Assembly: GCA_022787145.1 (NCBI GenBank)
Contig: JALFVM010000212.1
Coordinates: forward strand, 1-64,000
Direction: 5' to 3'
Length of the DNA stretch: 64,000 nt
Source: Lachnospiraceae bacterium
Lineage (GTDB): Bacteria; Bacillota; Clostridia; Lachnospirales; Lachnospiraceae
Both the position numbers and the translations under genes were made by a program. Below the pieces are notes generated by a model. The model ran no database searches, was not told where the DNA came from, and was given only the letters and a program-made list of their open reading frames with translations. Positions 27,300 to 37,471 of the stretch are shown here, piece after piece. Every line of letters begins with the position of its first letter. The first letter of the stretch is position 1.

Positions 27300-27371
27300 C
27301 ACGTCTGAAGGGAATCGAACCCCCGCACATGGTACCGGAAACCACTGCTCTATCCACTGAGCTACAGACGC
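27300..27371 (-). tRNA. tRNA-Arg with anticodon CCG
   Basis: On the - strand the gene starts GCGTCTG and closes with CAGACGT, a 7-bp acceptor stem with one G-U at the end. The D arm is AGCTCAGTGGATAGAGC. The anticodon stem GTGGT/ACCAT encloses TTCCGGT, giving anticodon CCG for the CGG codon. The T loop is GGTTCGATTCC. CCA is not encoded and must be added afterwards. Length 72 bases, with a short variable loop. Confidence 0.95.
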
Positions 27372-27464
27372 ATTTTCAAGTATCTTCTCAAATACCCGTT
27401 TATCATAACACATCTGACAGCCGTTGTAAAGTTTTCAATAAAAACATACACTCATTAATTTTCT

Positions 27465-28082
27465 TTATACTTCGATACAATCTTTCTCTTTTCTGTATAA
27501 AAAGACATGATTTGATAACATTTCTGCTTTTGGAACTTGTGTTTCGTTAATTTCTTCTACAATTTCCTGTAATTCTTTTCTGGAACATTTCACCGACATG
27601 GGAACAATGATGCATTCATGAATACTGCTCGGAAGGATATAGAGATCATCCTGAAGTGTATGGCTAATTGCCCACAATACCTGTGGATAAAGAATGGCAG
27701 CCGCACCGAACAGCCTGCTTTGATTGGTGAGTACATGCATGGGAATCAGAGACGGAGCATCTGGTTCAGTACACCACAATTCCTCTCCGACCATCTCTTT
27801 TATCAGTTCTTCAATCGGCTGGAAGGATACCTGAAACAGCTGTGGGGTATTGAAAGCTGCTGTCTTTTCCAGTTCTTCCAGCGTATATCCCCATTCCTCC
27901 ATCTGCGCCAGACTCACGATACAAGCTCCCAGAGAACGGTCTTTTCTGTCTTTCCAATAATAGAAAATAATTGCCATATCCAGGTATCGAATATGCGGAA
28001 CACGCTCCAGCAGCTCCCTGTTGTTGTCATAATTAATCAACTGGTACAAAATCTCCTTTTCTTTTGGTTTTGTTTGAATCAT
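27465..28082 (-). CDS. conserved protein resembling DUF5688
   Basis: A 205-aa soluble protein of unknown function. The segments LERVPHIRYLDMAIIFYYWKD and a late AAILYPQVLWAISHTLQDDLYILPSSIHECIIVP resemble the DUF5688 family, common in Lachnospiraceae. I chose the ATG at 28082, 7 bases after AAAGGA. A longer reading starting at 28274 adds a hydrophobic stretch without a ribosome site and runs into the efp terminator. It lies between efp and the tRNA. No catalytic motif is evident. Confidence 0.7.
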   Translation of the reverse strand: MIQTKPKEKEILYQLINYDNNRELLERVPHIRYLDMAIIFYYWKDRKDRSLGACIVSLAQMEEWGYTLEELEKTAAFNTPQLFQVSFQPIEELIKEMVGEELWCTEPDAPSLIPMHVLTNQSRLFGAAAILYPQVLWAISHTLQDDLYILPSSIHECIIVPMSVKCSRKELQEIVEEINETQVPKAEMLSNHVFLYRKEKDCIEV

Positions 28083-28228
28083 AAACTCATCCTTTCTGTC
28101 TTTTTTTATTTGAAACACCCGGACAGAATCTGAGTACACAAAAAACAGACACATCCGGCAGTGTCCAAACACAATAAAATTTAAAATGGGAATTTGGAAT
28201 AGAAACGAAATGAAATAAAGAATTTTAG

Positions 28229-28272
28229 AAAAAATAAGAAACGGACAGAGGGAACGAAAGTCCCTCTCTGCC
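28229..28272 (-). terminator. intrinsic terminator after efp
   Basis: On the - strand the arms GGCAGAGAGGGA and TCCCTCTGTCC pair around a short loop and are followed, after a few bases, by TTTTTT. It lies 21 bases past the efp stop. Confidence 0.7.
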
Positions 28273-28292
28273 ATATTCTTTTGATTTGATAC

Positions 28293-28850
28293 TTATGCTC
28301 TGGAAAGATACTCACCTGTACGTGTGTCAATCTTGATTTTCTCACCCTGATCGATAAACAGAGGTACCTGAACAGTAGCTCCTGTCTCAACAGTTGCAGG
28401 TTTGGAAGCACCCTGTGCTGTATCACCTTTAAATCCAGGCTCTGTCTCTGTAATTTCCAGCTCAACGAACAGAGGTGGCTCAACAGCAAATACATTGCCG
28501 TTATGAGAACATACTTTTACAGTCTCATTCTCTTTTACAAATTTCAGAGAATCGCCAACTGTATCTGTATTCAGACCAATCTGCTCAAAAGTTTCATTGT
28601 CCATGAAATAATATAACTCACCATCATTGTAAAGATACTGCATATCCTTACGCTCGATACGTGCCGCCGGGAATTTTTCAGTAGGTCTGAATGATTTTTC
28701 CAAAACTGCTCCTGTAATAATATTTTTGTATTTTGTTCGAACAAATGCAGCGCCTTTTCCTGGCTTTACATGCTGGAACTCAACAATCTGAACGATGTTT
28801 CCATCAATTTCCAATGTAACACCATTTCTAAAATCGCCTGCTGAAATCAT
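28293..28850 (-). CDS. efp: elongation factor P
   Basis: Helps ribosomes through polyproline stretches. The 185-aa protein has the KOW-like N-terminal domain ([20 protein letters not shown]), where the tip Lys of KPGKG is the position modified in some bacteria. Two OB folds follow, and the end [22 protein letters not shown] is the family signature. AAGGAGG precedes the ATG. It follows aroK by about 70 bases, a frequent neighbourhood in Firmicutes. Confidence 0.97.
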   Translation of the reverse strand: MISAGDFRNGVTLEIDGNIVQIVEFQHVKPGKGAAFVRTKYKNIITGAVLEKSFRPTEKFPAARIERKDMQYLYNDGELYYFMDNETFEQIGLNTDTVGDSLKFVKENETVKVCSHNGNVFAVEPPLFVELEITETEPGFKGDTAQGASKPATVETGATVQVPLFIDQGEKIKIDTRTGEYLSRA

Positions 28851-28917
28851 AATATTTCCTCCTTAAATGTATACAAAATCTCATTACTAATCATTCTATA
28901 ATACAAAGGCATATTTT

Positions 28918-29442
28918 TCAACTGTTTTTTTTGTAGTTTTCCAGTTTGCTTTCAATTTGTTTCACAAGCTCATGGAATGTAACCTCACCTGTCACAACTT
29001 TGATATCCGCAAGTTTCTCATACACCGGAGCACGTGAAGCAAGCATTTTTGTGATTTTCTCAGTCAGATTCACACCGCGAAGTGCCGGACGTTTGTTGTC
29101 TCCCGACAATCGTTCTTTCAAAGTTTCCACCGATGCTTCCAGATAGATGATAACACCAAGTTTCTTTAGATATTTGTGATTTTGTTCCTGAATCGGAAGC
29201 CCACTTCCCACAGACAGTACCGTAGGTGTCTCCACCTCCAGCATATCCTTAATTGTTTTTGTCTCCAGCGCGCGATAGAACGGCTCTCCAAACTTTGACA
29301 TCAGATCTGATATGGGCATTTTCATATCATGAGCGATTTTTTTGTCAACATCAAGAAACTCCATATGAAGATCCTGAGCAAGCTTCTTTCCCACTCTTGT
29401 TTTTCCGGATCCCATAAATCCTATTACCACTATGTGATTCAC
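28918..29442 (-). CDS. aroK: shikimate kinase
   Basis: Phosphorylates shikimate on the way to chorismate. The 174-aa protein has the P-loop GFMGSGKTRVGKKLA, then DVDKKIA (DxD for Mg and shikimate), SVGSGLPIQ in place of the usual GGG motif, and a lid region KERLSGDNKRPALRG. The GSG change is mild and probably tolerated. It overlaps the YqeG gene by 4 bases. It belongs to the same pathway as the DAHP synthase at 13.2 kb. Confidence 0.92.
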   Translation of the reverse strand: MNHIVVIGFMGSGKTRVGKKLAQDLHMEFLDVDKKIAHDMKMPISDLMSKFGEPFYRALETKTIKDMLEVETPTVLSVGSGLPIQEQNHKYLKKLGVIIYLEASVETLKERLSGDNKRPALRGVNLTEKITKMLASRAPVYEKLADIKVVTGEVTFHELVKQIESKLENYKKNS

Positions 29443-29942
29443 AATTTTCCCCCCTGTCTTCCGTAGAAAAATAAAACAATCTTTTCCAAGTATCTTTTTA
29501 AAACGATTTGGATCTCCTCTTTTGGATGAATCGGCTGAACCAGAATATTCCGGATTCCTGTTCTTTTTGCACCGTATACATCCGTAAAAAGCTGATCACC
29601 GATAAAAATAGTATTGCTTTTATCTGTATGCATCAGTTTCATTGCTTTTTCGTAGTTTTTCACAGAAGGCTTATGTGCATCCTCAATAAAATATACCTGT
29701 ACCTTTCTGTTAAATGAATCTACCCGTTCAAACTGGTTATTAGACAAAAGGCAACACGAAAAGCCGATGGCCTTTAGCCGTTTAAACAGTGCAATGGCCC
29801 GCTCATCCGCCGGTGCACCATGAGGAACCAGAGTATTGTCAATATCAAAAATCAATCCCCGGTATCCTTCTTCATACAGCTTCTCAAAATTTATCCCATA
29901 AGTAGATTCTACACATTCATCAGGAAAAAAGCAACTAAACAT
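29439..29942 (-). CDS. YqeG-family HAD phosphatase
   Basis: A 167-aa HAD-IIIA phosphatase. The start MFSCFFPDECVESTYGINFEKLYEEGYRG is typical of YqeG. LIFDIDNTLVPHG carries the two Asp of HAD motif I, SNN is motif II, and IFIGDQLFTDVYGA is motif IV. The ATG at 29942 has GTGAGGT upstream and overlaps the transporter stop by 8 bases; an earlier start would be read through that gene. YqeG proteins of plants and bacteria include phosphatidylglycerophosphate phosphatases, so that activity is possible. It overlaps aroK by 4 bases. Confidence 0.88.
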   Translation of the reverse strand: MFSCFFPDECVESTYGINFEKLYEEGYRGLIFDIDNTLVPHGAPADERAIALFKRLKAIGFSCCLLSNNQFERVDSFNRKVQVYFIEDAHKPSVKNYEKAMKLMHTDKSNTIFIGDQLFTDVYGAKRTGIRNILVQPIHPKEEIQIVLKRYLEKIVLFFYGRQGGKL

Positions 29943-30849
29943 CTTTGACAACCTCACTTTTTTTAAAAATTGGCAGGAATGAAAGCCTGGTTTCTGCCAG
30001 AATAATAGATGCAAGCAGCAATGCGCATCCGAAAATCATACGCGGAGTCATTCTCTCTCCCAGAAAAATCGTGGAGAATAATACCCCAAATACCGATTCC
30101 AGCGATAAAAACAAAGATGCCGCATTCGGCGTGGTATATTTTTGACATACATTTTGCAAAAGAAAAGCAAGCATGGTACTCATCAGCCCAAGATAAAGCA
30201 TTCCAACGATAATTCCCGGTTCCAGAGCACCTGCCGGAAATCCTCCATCCAGGACAGGTGCCAGAATCCAGGAAAAAGCGGCCGCAAATCCAAGCTGCAA
30301 AACAGTCAGAACAACCGGATCGTTGCTTTGTGTATAGCGGTCAATGTAGATCATATGAAGCGCATATCCAAAGCCACAGAAAATAGTCAGTACATCTCCG
30401 ATATTCATAGTCAAATCGCCTTGCAGCGACAAAAGCCCAATTCCTGCAATTGCCATAAAAGCTGCTGTCACATGAAACGATGTCGGTCTTATTTTATTGA
30501 GAATCCAATGAAGAAACGGAACGATCACAACATAAATTGCTGTCAGAAACGCATTCTTTCCGGCAGTCGTATACTGGCAGCCAATCGTCTGAAGCAGATA
30601 GCTCAAAAACAGAAAAGCTCCAAGTATCACTCCCTGCCTGACAGTTTCTTTTTTTATGGTCATCATTTTCCGGATAAAAATCAGCCCCAGAACCACAGAT
30701 GCAATCGTAAAGCGAAATGCCAGCATCCACGTCGGCGGGATCAGATCCAGTGAATTTTTTACAACGACAAAAGCAAATCCCCAGATAACCGCCGTTCCCA
30801 GCAAACCAATGTTTGCCAGAACAGCGATTTTTCTCTCTTTCGTAACCAA
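29935..30849 (-). CDS. EamA-family (DMT) transporter
   Basis: A 304-aa protein with ten hydrophobic segments in two EamA repeats (about residues 12-145 and 155-290). AVIWGFAFVVVKNSLD at the start and FLGERMTPRMIFGCALLLASIILAE near the end are typical. Substrates in this family are metabolites such as amino acids and cannot be predicted. The start is TTG, 8 bases after AGAGGA. It sits between a patatin gene (12 bases) and the YqeG gene (8-base overlap), so one transcript. Confidence 0.88.
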   Translation of the reverse strand: MVTKERKIAVLANIGLLGTAVIWGFAFVVVKNSLDLIPPTWMLAFRFTIASVVLGLIFIRKMMTIKKETVRQGVILGAFLFLSYLLQTIGCQYTTAGKNAFLTAIYVVIVPFLHWILNKIRPTSFHVTAAFMAIAGIGLLSLQGDLTMNIGDVLTIFCGFGYALHMIYIDRYTQSNDPVVLTVLQLGFAAAFSWILAPVLDGGFPAGALEPGIIVGMLYLGLMSTMLAFLLQNVCQKYTTPNAASLFLSLESVFGVLFSTIFLGERMTPRMIFGCALLLASIILAETRLSFLPIFKKSEVVKDV

Positions 30850-30861
30850 TGAATTATTCCT

Positions 30862-31725
30862 CTACTTTCCACTCTCCAAAAATTTTTTCATATCCTCAAA
30901 CTTTTTCTCCATCTGGTCATAACCGTGTTGATAAAAATCCATCAGTGCATCATAATCCTGCTCCGTTCTGGAAACTTCAGGGATTTCCGGTCGAATCACA
31001 AAAACCTTTCCCTCTCGTTCCCATTTTTCAATGTAACTTAATGTTTTGTTATACATACGATAACGATTCAGAATCGTACGAACCAGCTCCGGATATTTTC
31101 GGTAAACCGTCATATAAACATTTCTGCTTTTTTTCGGTGCTTTCTTTCGATAACCGAAATTTCTGGTAAGAATAAGCACATTTTTCTTATGTCCTGTCTT
31201 CAGTGAACGGATGATGGGAATAGAGTCTGCAATTCCCCCGTCCAGATACGGAATCCCATCTACCTCCACCATAGGACTTACCACCGGCATACTGCTGGAT
31301 GCGCGGCAGATTTTCATCAGCCTCTCCCCGGAAGAATGTTCGTTCAAATATTCTGCCTGACCGGTGTTGCAGTTGGTTACCACCAGCTCACAGTGTATAT
31401 TTGATTCAAAATACGTATCATAATCAAAAGGATAAATTTCATTCGGATATTTGTCAAAGATCATATCCATATCAAATAAACTTTTTTTCTTAATTGCGGT
31501 TTTCAGATTGATATACTTTGCATGTTCTTTGTGAATCATACATTCCTTTGTACGCCCTAATTGCCTGGATACATAATCCACGGCATTGCAGGAACCGGCA
31601 GATACCCCTGCCACATAGGAAAACTCATAATATTCCTGTTCCATCAAATAATCCAGCACACCAGCGGTAAACACACCTCTGGATGCTCCGCCTTCCAAAA
31701 TCAATCCGCTGTTTTTCACTGTCAT
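30862..31725 (-). CDS. patatin-like phospholipase
   Basis: A 287-aa serine acyl hydrolase of the RssA/YjjU type. The oxyanion segment GGASRGVFTAGVLDYL, the nucleophile elbow GVSAGS (Ser near residue 43) and the partner Asp in YLDGGIADSIP complete the Ser-Asp dyad. AGGTGAC precedes the ATG. It is 4 bases downstream of citrate synthase. The lipid substrate is unknown. Confidence 0.9.
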   Translation of the reverse strand: MTVKNSGLILEGGASRGVFTAGVLDYLMEQEYYEFSYVAGVSAGSCNAVDYVSRQLGRTKECMIHKEHAKYINLKTAIKKKSLFDMDMIFDKYPNEIYPFDYDTYFESNIHCELVVTNCNTGQAEYLNEHSSGERLMKICRASSSMPVVSPMVEVDGIPYLDGGIADSIPIIRSLKTGHKKNVLILTRNFGYRKKAPKKSRNVYMTVYRKYPELVRTILNRYRMYNKTLSYIEKWEREGKVFVIRPEIPEVSRTEQDYDALMDFYQHGYDQMEKKFEDMKKFLESGK

Positions 31726-31729
31726 TTTG

Positions 31730-33118
31730 TCACCTGTCTTCTATGTTTTCTTTTTGTCCGCGCTGCTCCAACGGGCAGTACGCAACTGTTTCCTGCACAT
31801 TCTTATAAGCAGGACGAATAATCTTATTCATATTAATCAGCTCTTCCATCCGATGCGCACTCCATCCGACAATACGGGCAATTGCAAACATCGGAGTATA
31901 CAATTCCAGAGGAAGATCCAACATACTGTACACAAATCCACTGTAGAAATCCACATTGGCACTGACACCTTTGTAAATATGGCGTTCTCTTCCAATTACT
32001 TCAGGAGCCAGCCGTTCAATCGTATGGTACAGCTGATAATCTTTTTCTCTTCCCTTCTCTTTGGCAAGCTGTTTTACAAACCCCTTAAACACCTGTGCTC
32101 TCGGATCAGACACGGAATAAATTGCATGTCCCATACCATAAATCAGGCCGGCACAGTCAAAAGCCTCTTTGTGAAGAAGCTTCACAAGATATGCTTCAAT
32201 TTCTTCCTCATCCGTAATATCATGAAGATGTTTTTTCATATCATTGATCATCTTCACAACCTTGATATTTGCACCGCCATGCTTCGGTCCTTTCAGGGAG
32301 CCGAGTGCCGCTGCAATAGTAGAATACGTATCTGTACCGGAAGAGGTCACTACATGGGTGGTAAATGTGGAATTGTTACCGCCTCCATGCTCCATATGCA
32401 GCACAAGAGCCAGATCCAGAACGGCTGCCTCAAATTTCGTATACTTTTTGTCCGGTCTCAACATTCGGAGGATATTCTCTGCGGTTGACAACTCTTTGGA
32501 AGGATGATGAATATAAAGACTTTTCCCTTTGATGTAATGGCTGTACGCCTGATAGCCATATACAGAAAGCATTGGGAAAATGCTGATGAGATTCAGGCAC
32601 TGACGAAGCACATTAGGCAGAGAAATATCATCGGCATTCGTATCATACGAATACAACGTCAAAACACTTTTTGATAACGTGTTCATCATATCCTTGCTCG
32701 GTGCTTTCATAATGACATCTCTGACAAAATTCCGGGGCAGACAGCGCTGCTGTGCCAGAAGCTTTTTAAAGTTCTCCAGCTGCTGCGGCGTAGGAAGGGT
32801 TCCAAAAAGAAGAAGATACGTCGTCTCCTCAAATCCAAAACGTCCGCCCTGAATGAAGCCTGCGGTCAAATCTTCAATATTAATGCCGCGATAGAATAAT
32901 TCGCCCTTGCAGGGAATCGTTTTTCCATCCTCCTCCCTGTTGGCTACAATATTGGACACTCTGGTCAGACCTGCCAGAACGCCTTTTCCATTCAGATCTC
33001 GAAGTCCTCTCTTTACATCATACTTTCCATACAAATCCAGATCAATCTGGCTGTTTGCATAACAGATTTCTGTTAACTGTTCAATCTCAGGGGTCACTTT
33101 CATGTTGAATCCTGACAT
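31730..33118 (-). CDS. gltA: citrate synthase
   Basis: Condenses oxaloacetate and acetyl-CoA. The 462-aa enzyme has LHMEHGGGNNSTFTTHVV, GPKHGGAN and the catalytic GMGHAIYSVSDPRA, with the second Asp in the following block. I chose the ATG at 33118 after AAAGGAGAG; a longer reading from 33187 would be drawn from the structured leader. It leads the unit gltA, patatin, transporter, yqeG, aroK. Its leader of about 190 bases has two competing hairpins around the ribosome site (see the regulatory entry). Related 2-methylcitrate synthase is less likely without other prp genes. Confidence 0.93.
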   Translation of the reverse strand: MSGFNMKVTPEIEQLTEICYANSQIDLDLYGKYDVKRGLRDLNGKGVLAGLTRVSNIVANREEDGKTIPCKGELFYRGINIEDLTAGFIQGGRFGFEETTYLLLFGTLPTPQQLENFKKLLAQQRCLPRNFVRDVIMKAPSKDMMNTLSKSVLTLYSYDTNADDISLPNVLRQCLNLISIFPMLSVYGYQAYSHYIKGKSLYIHHPSKELSTAENILRMLRPDKKYTKFEAAVLDLALVLHMEHGGGNNSTFTTHVVTSSGTDTYSTIAAALGSLKGPKHGGANIKVVKMINDMKKHLHDITDEEEIEAYLVKLLHKEAFDCAGLIYGMGHAIYSVSDPRAQVFKGFVKQLAKEKGREKDYQLYHTIERLAPEVIGRERHIYKGVSANVDFYSGFVYSMLDLPLELYTPMFAIARIVGWSAHRMEELINMNKIIRPAYKNVQETVAYCPLEQRGQKENIEDR

Positions 33119-33123
33119 AGCAT

Positions 33124-33236
33124 CTCTCCTTTCATTCTGTTTTACAAAAGAGAGGCTCCTGCACAAATTTTGTCTCTCACAAGGCAAATAAACCCCTTAT
33201 CAGAGTCATCACTTTTGTGCAATAGCCCCTCTTCTA
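33124..33236 (-). promoter_or_regulatory. citrate synthase leader: candidate translational switch
   Basis: On the - strand AAGAGGGGCT (33224-33233) pairs with AGCCTCTCTT (33148-33157), 10 bp with one G-U. After a 2x2 internal loop TGCACAAA (33214-33221) pairs with TTTGTGCA (33160-33167), 8 bp. The enclosed loop has CTCT/AGAG and AAGG/CCTT pairs. Alternatively CTCTCTTTT (33146-33154) pairs over 9 bp with AAAGGAGAG (33124-33132), which is the ribosome site. The two foldings share 33148-33154 and exclude each other. This is seen in the sequence; a ligand is only inferred. Confidence 0.5.
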
Positions 33237-33312
33237 ATAGCACTACTTTCCTGATAGTCTGATTACTCATTCTTTTAAAAAAAGCTTCCTGTAATTTCAA
33301 AACTATACATCC

Positions 33313-33341
33313 AGTTTATCACAATTTTTTCATTTTTGCAA
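33313..33341 (-). promoter_or_regulatory. predicted promoter of gltA
   Basis: On the - strand TTGCAA (33336-33341) and TAAACT (33313-33318) are 17 bases apart. Transcription would begin near 33306, so the leader before the ATG at 33118 is about 190 bases. Confidence 0.45.
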
Positions 33342-33360
33342 CCGCCACCGGCATCTGCCC

Positions 33361-34578
33361 TTATTTCTGCCTGTAAGTGCTCAAAAAATCACGGAACTTA
33401 TCCATGGCAATCTTCAGTTCCGGAACAGAAGGAAGATACACGATACGGAAGTGATCCGGCTCCATCCAGTTAAAGCCGCGTCCCCGAACAAGAAGTACTC
33501 TCTTTTCCTTCAAAAAGTCCAATACAAACTGTTCATCATCTGTGATATTAAATTTCTTCGTATCAATTTTCGGAAAAATGTAAAATGCAGCCTGCGGCTT
33601 CACCACACTGATTCCAGGAATATCTTTCAACGCTTTGTAGATGTATTCTCTTTGCTCATACACTCTTCCGCCCGGTTTGATGTAATCTTTCACACTCTGG
33701 TAACCGCCAAGGCAGGTCTGAATAATCGCCTGTGCCGGCACATTGGAGCAAAGACGCATGGAGGAAAGCATATTGATTCCCTCAATGTATCCTTTTACCT
33801 TTGATTTGTCGCCGCTTAATACCATCCAGCCCACACGGAATCCGGCAATCATATGTGACTTCGATAATCCGCTAAACGTCACACAAAACAGATCCGGTGC
33901 CAGAGATGCAATTGAAATATGCTCTTTTCCATCAAATACCAGACGGTCATAAATTTCATCCGAGAAAATAATCAGCTCGTGTTCTCTCGCAATCTGTACA
34001 ATCTGCTCCAGAATTTCCTTCGGATACAAGGCTCCCGTCGGATTGTTCGGATTGATGATAACGATTGCCTTTGTCTTATCCGTGATTTTTTTCCTCATAT
34101 CCTCGATATCCGGATACCAGTTCGCCTGCTCGTCACAGATATAATGCACTGGTTTTCCGCCGGCCAGATTGGCAGTTGCTGTCCACAACGGATAATCCGG
34201 TGCCGGAATCAGAATTTCATCGCCATCATCCAACAAAGCAGACATGCAGAGATTGATCAGCTCGCTGACTCCATTTCCCGTGTAAATATCATTCATTCCC
34301 ACATTCGGAATGCCCTTTAACTGACAATACTGCATAATCGCTTTTCTCGCGGAGAAAATACCTTTGGAATCCGAATAGCCCTGGCTGTCACGAATGGAGC
34401 TCATCATGTCAAGGATAACCTCCTCCGGCGCGCTGAAGCCGAACGTGGCAGGATTTCCAATATTCAGGCGCAGAACTTCCATCCCGTTCTCAATCATTCG
34501 GTTGGCCTCGTCCACAACCGGTCCCCGCACATCATAAAGCACGTTGTCAAGTTTTCTTGATTTTTCAAACTGTCTCAT
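33361..34578 (-). CDS. pyridoxal-phosphate aminotransferase, AlaA-like
   Basis: A 405-aa class I aminotransferase. LNIGNPATFGF is at the N-terminus, and NPNNPTGALYP is conserved. SDEIYDRLVFDG holds the PLP Asp and Tyr, SGLSKSHMIAGFRVGW the PLP Lys, and RGFNWMEPDHFRIVYLP the substrate Arg. The pattern is close to E. coli AlaA (YfbQ), a glutamate-pyruvate transaminase, so alanine synthesis is likely. It overlaps the antiporter gene by 14 bases, so the two are co-transcribed. Confidence 0.88.
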   Translation of the reverse strand: MRQFEKSRKLDNVLYDVRGPVVDEANRMIENGMEVLRLNIGNPATFGFSAPEEVILDMMSSIRDSQGYSDSKGIFSARKAIMQYCQLKGIPNVGMNDIYTGNGVSELINLCMSALLDDGDEILIPAPDYPLWTATANLAGGKPVHYICDEQANWYPDIEDMRKKITDKTKAIVIINPNNPTGALYPKEILEQIVQIAREHELIIFSDEIYDRLVFDGKEHISIASLAPDLFCVTFSGLSKSHMIAGFRVGWMVLSGDKSKVKGYIEGINMLSSMRLCSNVPAQAIIQTCLGGYQSVKDYIKPGGRVYEQREYIYKALKDIPGISVVKPQAAFYIFPKIDTKKFNITDDEQFVLDFLKEKRVLLVRGRGFNWMEPDHFRIVYLPSVPELKIAMDKFRDFLSTYRQK

Positions 34579-35863
34579 TTTTTTTGTCCTTTCTCAGAAA
34601 AATAAATAATACCGCACTGATTGCCATCAGAATTGGATAATACAGATACGGCATAATTGCAAAAGGCGTCAGCCCGGTCAGGCTGGCAGCCGAAAGCAGC
34701 TGTGCACCATAGGGAATGATTCCCTGCCCGACAGACGCAAAGATATCCAGAAGCGACGCGGAGCGTTTCGGAGACACTCCGAAGTCATCGCTGATCTCTT
34801 TTGCAATCGGACCCGCAATGACAATCGCCACTGTATTATTGGCTGTACAGGCATCCACCAGAAGTGCCAGTATTGCAATACCAACTTCCGCTCCCTTTGG
34901 AGTGTTGATTCTCTTATGAATGAAATGAAGAATAAAATCAATGCCTCCATATTCTTTCACAAGTGCTACAATACAGGCGACAATAATGGAAATTACAGTA
35001 ATGTCATACATGCCGTTGACGCCACTTCCCATTCCGACAAAAATCTCTCCCACCAAAATCGTTCCCGTAGCAACACCGACGATTACTGACAAGACGGTTC
35101 CGGCAATCAGTACCAGAAAAACATTAATTCCAATCAAAGCTCCGATTAGAACTACCAGATATGGAATGACCTGCCAGATGTTATACGTATAAGATTCCGT
35201 CATGCTAAAGTCAGCATTTCTCGTCAGAATCAGAAAAATCACGATTGTCACAACCGCAGCCGGCAATACAATAAAGAAATTGGCGCGAAATTTATCCTTC
35301 ATCGCACATCCCTGCGTCTTGACCGCCGCAATCGTCGTATCTGAAATCATAGACAGGTTATCTCCAAACATCGCGCCGCAGACAACGGATCCAATACAGA
35401 TGGGAAGCGCAAATCCTGTCTTCTCACTCATACTCACCGCAATCGGCGCAAGCGCTGCAATCGTTCCCATCGAAGTTCCCATGGAAATCGAAATAAAACA
35501 CCCAATGATGAAAAGTCCCACCACTGCGATTTTAGCAGGAAGTATGGATAATCCCAGAGAAACGGTACTCTCTGCCCCGCCTGCCGCTGTCACGGCACCG
35601 GAAAAAGCCCCCGCACACAGAAAAATCAAACTCATCGTGATGATGTTTTCATCTCCCACACCCTTTGTGATCACTTTGATTTTCTCATCGAAACTCAAGG
35701 ATGGATTCTGAAAAAACGCTACCATAAGCGCAATCAGAAATCCAACAATCGCCGGCATACTGTAAAAATCACCCGTCAAAAATCCCGATCCAAGAAAAAT
35801 CACCAGAAAAACCAGAATCGGAAGGAGCGCAGATGCACGTCCTTTGTTCTCATTTTTACTCAT
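34565..35863 (-). CDS. NhaC-family Na+/H+ antiporter
   Basis: A 432-aa polytopic protein with about twelve hydrophobic segments. Motifs of the NhaC group are seen: GTSMGTIAALAPIAVSMSEKTG, GAMFGDNLSMISDTTIAAVKTQGCAMKDKF and ALLVDACTANNTVAIVIAGPIAKEI. The same family includes malate/lactate exchangers, so the substrate is open. AAGGGGGATATG precedes the ATG. It is co-transcribed with the aminotransferase gene. Confidence 0.88.
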   Translation of the reverse strand: MSKNENKGRASALLPILVFLVIFLGSGFLTGDFYSMPAIVGFLIALMVAFFQNPSLSFDEKIKVITKGVGDENIITMSLIFLCAGAFSGAVTAAGGAESTVSLGLSILPAKIAVVGLFIIGCFISISMGTSMGTIAALAPIAVSMSEKTGFALPICIGSVVCGAMFGDNLSMISDTTIAAVKTQGCAMKDKFRANFFIVLPAAVVTIVIFLILTRNADFSMTESYTYNIWQVIPYLVVLIGALIGINVFLVLIAGTVLSVIVGVATGTILVGEIFVGMGSGVNGMYDITVISIIVACIVALVKEYGGIDFILHFIHKRINTPKGAEVGIAILALLVDACTANNTVAIVIAGPIAKEISDDFGVSPKRSASLLDIFASVGQGIIPYGAQLLSAASLTGLTPFAIMPYLYYPILMAISAVLFIFLRKDKKNETV

Positions 35864-35954
35864 GTATCATATCCCCCTTTATCAAGCTTTCCTATATCAT
35901 CTCATATTGTTCGCCCTGAAACAACCTTTCTTTTTGAATTTGTAAAAAAAAAAC

Positions 35955-35983
35955 TTTTCAATTAGCTCATACTATTGTATAAT
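35955..35983 (+). promoter_or_regulatory. predicted promoter of gdhA
   Basis: TTTTCA (35955-35960) and a perfect TATAAT (35978-35983) are 17 bases apart. The leader of about 60 bases holds a small hairpin (AAAGCG/CGCTTT near 35996-36013) and a GGGGG ribosome site. Confidence 0.55.
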
Positions 35984-36016
35984 AACTCCTGTAAAAAAAG
36001 CGATTTAGCGCTTTAA

Positions 36017-37384
<1,368 letters not shown>

Positions 37385-37416
37385 TTTCACATTTTTTCGT
37401 GTTATCTTCGTATAAA

Positions 37417-37471
37417 AAATAAAAGAAAGAGAACGCTGCTGATCATCAGCAGCATTCTCTTTCTTTTATTT
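37417..37471. terminator. bidirectional terminator between gdhA and the PEP-synthase-like gene
   Basis: A long near-perfect inverted repeat (AAATAAAAGAAAGAGAA and its complement around a GCTGCTGA/TCAGCAGC core) with T-rich ends in both directions. It sits between two convergent genes. Confidence 0.9.

Noticed and set aside
28083..28274. A hydrophobic N-terminal extension of the DUF5688-like protein, which would look like a membrane anchor
   Set aside because: It reads through the efp terminator and lacks a ribosome site; the ATG at 28082 has AAAGGA.
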